Of a stretch of DNA of 64,000 nt, positions 57,282 through 64,000 are shown in pieces; the first letter of the stretch is position 1; the number at the start of each line of letters is the position of its first letter. The position numbers and the translations under genes are program-made. The stretch comes from Populus alba (taxonomy: Eukaryota; Streptophyta; Magnoliopsida; Malpighiales; Salicaceae). The DNA lies in contig NC_133284.1 in assembly GCF_005239225.2 (NCBI RefSeq), forward strand, positions 2,075,770 through 2,139,769, read 5' to 3'. A model generated the notes under the pieces. It did not search any database, was not told the origin of the DNA, and saw nothing but the letters and a program-made list of their open reading frames with translations.

Positions 57282-60059
57282 GCTTCTTTTTGATCAAGAT
57301 ATGAGATGCATACGTAGCAGTAGCAATAACGTACTTCTCTCTATATCGTTTACGAACAAAATTCCTAAATGACGGCAATGATCTTGAATGAAACAAGCTT
57401 TTCTCTACAATAAGGATCTATAGTGAAGGTCCATGGTGAAGTGAAATAGTGTTATTTATTGTATCACTTTGTTGTCTCGTAATGTAATGGCAGTAATTAC
57501 AATTCCAAGAAGGATTATATACTTGCGTTTTCTTGATCAAATTCACATATTGCTTTCTATTTAAAATTATATGAATTGTTTGATTCCAATCTAAATATGA
57601 TCATGCACTGTGGAAACGCACGTCAGCTTTCCTTCCTTGAGCTAGGTAAGTCAAAACCCTAAGTTTAAGTAATTGACCTCAGGTTTGAAACCTCCTGATC
57701 AGCATTTTAAATAGAGATTTAAAGTCTTAATCATTGGAATTCTTGAAAGACTCCCCAAGTTATTTGAAGCAAATAATATTGCACGTCCCTACTTCTACCT
57801 CATTAGGCTTGCATGCCTCTAAGTAAGCCTACGTATAAATTATTGTAATTGCCTTTTTACTTAACATAAGAGCTTGATCAGATCTCGAGCTTTGTATTAC
57901 ATTTTTTTAATAACCCGAAGACCAATGCTATTTAAACACCAATCTGAAGAACCAAATGGAGAAAAGGAGTGCAACAAGCTACATATTGAATAATTTATTC
58001 AAAAACTTTTCTTTATTTTGACCAATAATTTAGAAGGATTCGATATTTTTAATCCTTGTAATTATCCATGAACTCTTTCGTATTTGCAAGATTAGTCCCG
58101 GAAAATGTTCACCTTATCAAGGGTTTTCGCAATATAATGGCGCATCAAATAATCTTCATGACAAAATCAAACAGAATCTTGGCACAATAGGAATGTCTCG
58201 GTCCATCACACTTTTCTTACTATCTACTTACTTGTAAAAAGATAATTTGATCTTGAGTTACAGAAGAAAATAATTCTATCCTTGTATCTTTATCCCTCCC
58301 TCGTTCTTTTTAACCAATGATATGAGTGAAATTTGAATTTAATTAAATCACCTAGCCTCTACAAGCTAGCTAGTTAATAAGCTAATTAACAATCACCTTC
58401 ATATCTAATATTTAAAAACATCTTGGTGTGGAGAATGGATCTCGTATTCAGTCAGTTAAACAGATCAGACAAATTTTTTTTTTGTAGATTGGGTATACTT
58501 AAAATTATATAAAGAACAAGGGACAACCAGCAATTTGATAATTTTTTTTTATAATATGAAGTCATACAAGAGTGTGATTGTTTTAGCTTTGTGGTTGATG
58601 TTGAGATTAGTTACAATTTATTTATGCACAAAACTCTATCACAAAAACTAATTTTTCTTGTTTTTTAGTGGATCTTATACACAAAACTCAACCTCAACTT
58701 CTAAAACAAACACACTCAAGATCTTTTTAGTGGTTCTGTATATCCCAGACAATCCTTATCATAGTTATCATATCTAGTTTGAGGTTTAATCCGATCTGGA
58801 TTGGTTTGTAAGTTTATCAAATTAATTTTAAAACAATATTATTTTTCTCTTAAATAAAATAGTATTATTTTGAATAAAATTTTAAAAATTTCTTAAAATT
58901 GTTATAGTAGATTCTTACTCGGGTTTAACAGGGTCAACTGTGTTTGCTGAATTTAACAAAATCAATCTCATCTATCAAGTATAATTAGGTCAATCATGTC
59001 TGCTAGATTTAATAATATCAATCCGATATGATCTATCAAGTAAAATTAGGTCATCCTACAATTTGATTTGAAATTAAACTTAGCCTTAGCCTTGGCTAGG
59101 CTCTACATCAATAAGTCACCGCTAACCTACTAACCAAGTTCAACACGTATGGTTGATGTTGCGTGGGTAATCATTATATTTAATGGAAACCATAGGTTAT
59201 TCTATATTGGAAGTCTCGTGGTTCAATGATATAGTCACATTTAACCCTATAGTTTCGAAAACGACAAATGGATCGTTGATAATTTGAGTTCTGGAAAAAG
59301 TTACTCCCTTTAGTTCTGTTAGAAATTCCTATTGAAGTCAAGATTATCAACTTAAAATGGACATGTGATGCGTGCTAATTAGCTAAGATTTTGGCCAACT
59401 TTAACCATTTGACTAAATTTGATTGACAAGTACATTGGATAGGGGAACTAACTCAGACCTTAATTTGTGCGCAATTATACACCAATTAATGCATGCCGAC
59501 AGATAAAAGTGATCTTTGAATTTGAAAGATCGATGTTAGTGCTGCATTCTATTTGATTAGCTTCACAAATATATTCTTGACATATTTGATGAACAGAAAC
59601 CTTAGGGTTGAGGGATACAGTACATACCTCATCGTAAGTGAAAATTAGCAAACTTCGACTTCAAATCTCTATCTCCTCATGCATGACCTCCACTATCTTG
59701 AACTTCTAGAGTACATGTTTTGATACAACGTGTTCCTACTTGAGATTTACTTTTTATATTTTTGTTTTGTTTAATCCACCCGATTTTCATCCAAAAAAAG
59801 AAAAAGAGAAGATATTTATTGTTGAAATACATTAGTGGGAAACAACCATGCATTAATGAGTTGATCACATAATACAAAGATTATAAGAAATGTATGGCAG
59901 TCAACTCGAACTTGGATCATATTTTAATGGTCTAATACAGGCCGTAAACAAACATATATCTTTCTGAATTTGCGATTAATGATTGAAGAGATACTAAATA
60001 AAGGGATAGCATCTGTGTTTACTGTTGTTATCTATTTTTTAAACTCCACAAAAAAATAA

Positions 60060-60095
<36 letters not shown>

Positions 60096-60290
60096 AAAAA
60101 TGGAAAATACAATTTAAAAAAAAATGTCAGACAAAAATGGAAAAATATATATATCAATGAGAAGAGTACACCAAAATGGTAAGAAAAATTGCTAAAGACT
60201 GGCCTGGAAAGATCAAATATACAAGATTGAAAAATTAATGTGTATTTTTGACTAATGAATGCTCTATTGGCAAACAAAATCCAATTTGAG
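57282..60290. other. intergenic, no gene recognised
   Basis: The first ~250 bp are probably the extensin 3' UTR. The rest is AT-rich. A local imperfect tandem repeat occurs at about 58918-59050 (GTCAA-TGT-T-CT-GATTTAA...TATCAAGTA-AATTAGGTCA twice). An AT tract lies at about 60065-60092. Confidence 0.5.
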
Positions 60291-62428
60291 GAGGAAAATT
60301 CATAATGGGATGTTTAAGGACTTAATTAGAATTTTTCAAGGTTTATTTGAATTTATTGAGGGCTTAATCGCAAGGAAAAATGATTTTTATAGTCAATTTA
60401 GGCTTTAATCGGAAGAAATTAAATTCTGGGGGTCGAATTGTAATTTTTAAGAGTTAATTTGATCAAATAAGGGGCTAATTGCATAAATATTGAAGTTTAA
60501 TGAGAAATTAGAGATTTGATTGAAGAAATCCAAAACTAAAGACTAATTTGTAAGACATGCAAGACTTCAAGGATTGAAATCAGTGAGATCGGGGGCCAGA
60601 TTGATAATAATTAAAAGTTTGATGATTAATTAGGGGTTCAATTGAACAAATAAAAAATCAAGGACCAAAATGAAAATGATGCTAAATTACAAGGCTAATA
60701 TTTGAGTCTGGTCGGGGGGGGGTTAAATTTCATGCAATTAAAAAAGTTTTTGTGTCAATTAAGGATGCATGTGCGATAATTGGAAGAACATGGACTCAAT
60801 TTTATCAAATCCCATAGGGTTTTAACCTAGATGACACACTGTTCAACCTCTGTTTATTTTTTCCAAGATCTCATTCCGGAGTTCTAGACCTTCAAATAAC
60901 ATGATGTTTTTTTGCAAATAGAAAAGGAACATCCTATCTACAACTTTATTTCCATGAAATTAGACTTTTACATCCTAAGTTTTCCATGAAAGTCCCCAAC
61001 ATCTTGTCTATGATAAGTCATCACTTAATTTTTAGATTTGAGGCTGATTAGGTTGACACCTTTGAACGAATGAATGTGGAGCTACAAATCTTCAAATTAA
61101 GTAAAAATGGATCCAAATGAAAGGTGAGAACCCCCTTTATCAAATTTAGGTTGTCTTAGGCGACAATGACATTTGAACTACTCCAATAAAGCCTTGAAAG
61201 TGAGCAACTTGGTTAGCTTTGACAGTGGAATTATCTTGCAAAAAGAGATTTGATTTTTGTGTGTTCACACATATAAAGCTCTTCAATGAGTCCTAATCAA
61301 GGGTTTACAACACTCCTCTCAAGATTAAGAGGTTAGAAATGGATTCAAAACCTCTTAAAACCCTATAAATACTCCCTCTTAAGCATGCTTTAAGAGCTAG
61401 ACAAAAAAGAGGGAAAGAAAAAAAAAGAAAAAAGAGAGTAATAAAAATAAAAAAATATAAGGCTAGAGGTTTAAGAGTAAAAACACAGTTTCTTAAGCTT
61501 TGTAAGCTTGTAAGAGGCAAACTTTTCAAAGAAAATTCAAAAGAGAATAACTGTTCTAGGTATACATAACAGACCCAAAAGTAAGTCCTTTGTTGCTTGC
61601 TTTTGTTACTTTTATTATTTGTTTTGTTTATGTTTATGTTTATTTTTATGTTCACAAGTATAAAAATAGGTTTTGAATGCTTAACAAGTAATGTTGCATT
61701 CTCCTCTTTGTTGCATTGATTTTTATTTTGATATATAAATGTTGTTTTAGCTTTGTTTTAGTTTAAGTTATGCATGTTAATGCAAATGTGTTTATCCTTA
61801 GTTTTTGGAGCTAGTTCATGCACAAAATGAGTTCAAAAAATCAATTTTAAATCCATGTTGTATGAACATGTAGGCTGTTTTAGGTTGTCAGTTTCTAGAT
61901 TTGGTATCTTATGCTTGATTTTGATTTTTTTTTTGGTTACTTTTTTAGATTTAAAATGTTGGTGTATGATATTGTGACTTGTTGGGATAAATAAAGTATG
62001 CCTTAGAACCGTCATCCAAGGTTTTCTGATGGATTTTGGACTAATGTTCTTCGTGTCCTTGGAAAAAATATTGCATTACCAACATAAAGAAAGTATTGTG
62101 ACTTGTTGGGATAAAGAAAGTATGCCTTAGACCCTTGATTCAAATCAATTTTGGCCCATTTCTTTACACAAAACCCTTCCTTATGCATGACTAACCAATA
62201 ATCTAGTATTTATTTGTATCAATAACATATTTATAATGATTTTTAATCTTAAGGTTTTGATTTTGAACCAAAACTCATTTTAGCCAAACCATGATGATTT
62301 AATGAAAATCGAAGTGAATGAACCCTTAATTCTAGATCTTTGAATGATTTGCAACCTTTATGTGCTTTTGATTTCATGAAATTTGGTCAGGATTTGAGTT
62401 CATGTTGTTAGGTTTTGTTTTGGGTGTT

Positions 62429-62481
<53 letters not shown>

Positions 62482-62910
62482 TGATTCATTTTGTTCATTG
62501 ATTTTTTTTAATGTTTTGTTGCTTTAATTTTGTTTCTGGTTTGTTTTTTGAGTTGAAATAGATTGTTTTGTTCAGTTTATAGTCAAATCAAAGATTTTAA
62601 GTTGATTCAGTTAGGTCGACAATTTTTTTTTCCTTGCATATAGCTAAAAATATGTGTTTCTGCATATTAGTTTGTGTTTTCTTGTATGCCTCTTTCTTGG
62701 CGTTATCTATGTCACACGTCCCCACGCAGCGTTGGTGGCGATTTTTTGTTCCTTGATTTGATTTGGAAGTCGCCACCTAGTATTCAATTCATGGTTACTA
62801 GGAAACCCAAGTGTATTGGTTGTTGTCAGAGATTCAAAGGTAAGGGACTGGTTATGACCAGGGAAGGTATTAACACCCCTAGCGTACCCTACCTAAGGTA
62901 AGCTGCTTCA
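60290..62910. mobile_element. probable remnant of an LTR retrotransposon (non-coding part)
   Basis: The segment 60300-60700 is made of short, similar A/T/G-rich phrases (TTAATT-GAA, GGGGTTAATT, CAAGGACTAA) with no ORF. At 62690-62905 there is a distinctive passage: CACACGTCCCCACGCAGCG, GGTGGCGATTTTTTGTTCC, AAGTCGCCACCTAGTATTC, CTAGGAAACCC, then GGGAAGGTATTAACACCCCTAGCGTACCC. Similar GTCGCCACC...GGAAGGTATTAGCACCCC passages are familiar from LTR or UTR parts of plant Gypsy (Ogre/Tat-like) elements. An (AT)n tract lies at about 62431-62478. No gag, pol, PBS or paired LTR could be identified, so limits and class are uncertain. Confidence 0.4.
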
Positions 62911-64000
62911 TGATTTAATGCGATTTAAAAAATTAAAATATTAGCCAAATTCTCAAGGCTTTAATAAATCAGTTATTAAATCCCAAAATATATGTAGAAA
63001 CATGTTCTTATATTTTCACGGGAAATACAACATGGTTTTATTTTTTCCTTCAGATACTTGACCATATACAAATTAAAACATTAAATTCTTTTTTTATCCT
63101 TTTGATTTTATAATTCAATAAAATACATAAAAAACACACACACACACACGCATCACCTTTTACTATGTGTACTCACCATAGTTACAAGCTTACAATGTAA
63201 ATAGAAATCAAAATTACCCAAACAAAACCTTAACAATCCTAAAATTACAAAATACAATTCCCCAAAAATATCTGGAATTGCTAGGAAGCCTTGTGGAACC
63301 GCAGAGACTGGTGGTGCGTGGGTTCTCGTGCCGCTGCAGGAAAAACCCAAGAGATGGGGTGATCTAGGATGTTTTCTCCTCCTTTCCCTTTCTGCACTAG
63401 TGGTGACAACCACCATTACCTGCGAAAGAAGAAACACAAGCAAAGTTTATGGTTTTTTCTCCTCTTTTTAGATCTTTTTTTTTTTTTTTTTTATAATCTT
63501 CTTCTCCTCTGTTCCAGGTAGCTGGCGATTGTGGAGGGAGCTGTCAGCGGTGGTCGCTGCGTTGATGGTCTTCACTCCTGTTGGTGGCAGCTATGGTTGG
63601 TGATTCGTACTTAAAAATGCATTTTTATTAAGGTTTTATATGATCACTTTGCACTTGAAGTATCAATAACTCAACTAAAACATGTTTTATAATAACATAT
63701 CTAATAATATAAGATACCTTTAATTTATGGTAAGTGTTCATCTTAAATGCAGGCCTATCACATAAATGAAAGGATTGATTGATGAGTTTAAGTACTGAAA
63801 TTGAAAGGACAAAAAGAGGGCCAAACTTAGAAAAGAGATGTTGATGGAGTTCAAACTGGAACACTGTTCGATAATTGGGTCATATCTGGAGCTGTAGATC
63901 TTAGATTTAGGTCTACTTTATATGGATAGAAAGGTAAGACATAGGCCTCTTACGTTCATGTGGAGTCTAAGATTTAAAAAGGCCGTTTTCAAGTCCAAAT
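62911..64000. other. continuing repeat-like sequence at the window edge
   Basis: AT-rich sequence with a CA tract near 63135 and a T homopolymer at about 63475-63492. A GC-richer patch at 63280-63600 is rich in GGTGGTG/GGCGATTG-like phrases on both strands. ORFs here lack domains. It probably belongs to the same decayed retroelement; nothing else supported. Confidence 0.35.

Noticed and set aside
56638..57396. 252-residue open frame antisense to the extensin gene, rich in VEVGIYRCMEE-type repeats
   Set aside because: It is the mirror of the 96-bp proline-codon repeat: CCA/CCT-rich DNA rarely gives stops on the other strand. There is no independent domain or promoter evidence.

Overview
This is plant nuclear DNA, most likely from a poplar or close relative (Salicaceae). 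It is AT-rich, its genes have many introns with GT-AG borders, and the dispersed elements (Tourist-like MITEs, tRNA-derived SINEs, TRIM-like repeats, a Helitron end) are of plant type. The genus is inferred from protein form and repeat style; no database search was possible.

Layout. On the minus strand: a WIP-type C2H2 zinc-finger gene (896-2912, 2 exons) and the chloroplast outer-envelope beta-barrel gene OEP80 (7111-12868, 16 exons, 698 aa). Positions 12.9-23.1 kb are gene-poor and repeat-rich: a Helitron 3' end, a 1.15 kb long-TIR MITE, a SINE and a GC-richer relic. On the plus strand: a P1B Cu-ATPase of the HMA5 type (23634-28557, 8 exons, 975 aa), a one-exon GT-gamma trihelix factor (37792-39171), a mitochondrial ADP/ATP carrier (42174-43514, 3 exons), a PPR protein closely resembling Arabidopsis SLO1 (44847-46853), a BIG BROTHER-like RING ubiquitin ligase (50343-53628, 7 coding exons) and an extensin (56556-57281). 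The last 4 kb look like decayed LTR-retrotransposon sequence with no intact ORF. All splice models were joined by hand and every phase closes.

The most notable structure is a tandem duplication of about 4.3-4.8 kb. It copies the last exon of the HMA5 gene, part of its last intron and the 3' flank (27892-32664 and 32684-36964). The second copy keeps an open terminal exon and its 3' splice site but has no upstream exons. Each unit also holds an older, broken copy of the same exon, so the last exon is present four times. A MITE with a 3-bp TTA target duplication sits in unit 1, while unit 2 shows the exact empty site.

The genes do not form a pathway. They are ordinary, separately transcribed plant genes for development (WIP, BIG BROTHER, trihelix), plastid outer-membrane biogenesis (OEP80), copper transport (HMA5), mitochondrial nucleotide exchange and RNA editing (AAC, SLO1-like) and the cell wall (extensin). 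I found no convincing undescribed system. The best candidates for follow-up are the possible alternative terminal exon of HMA5 and a duplicated 3' splice site in the BIG BROTHER-like gene.
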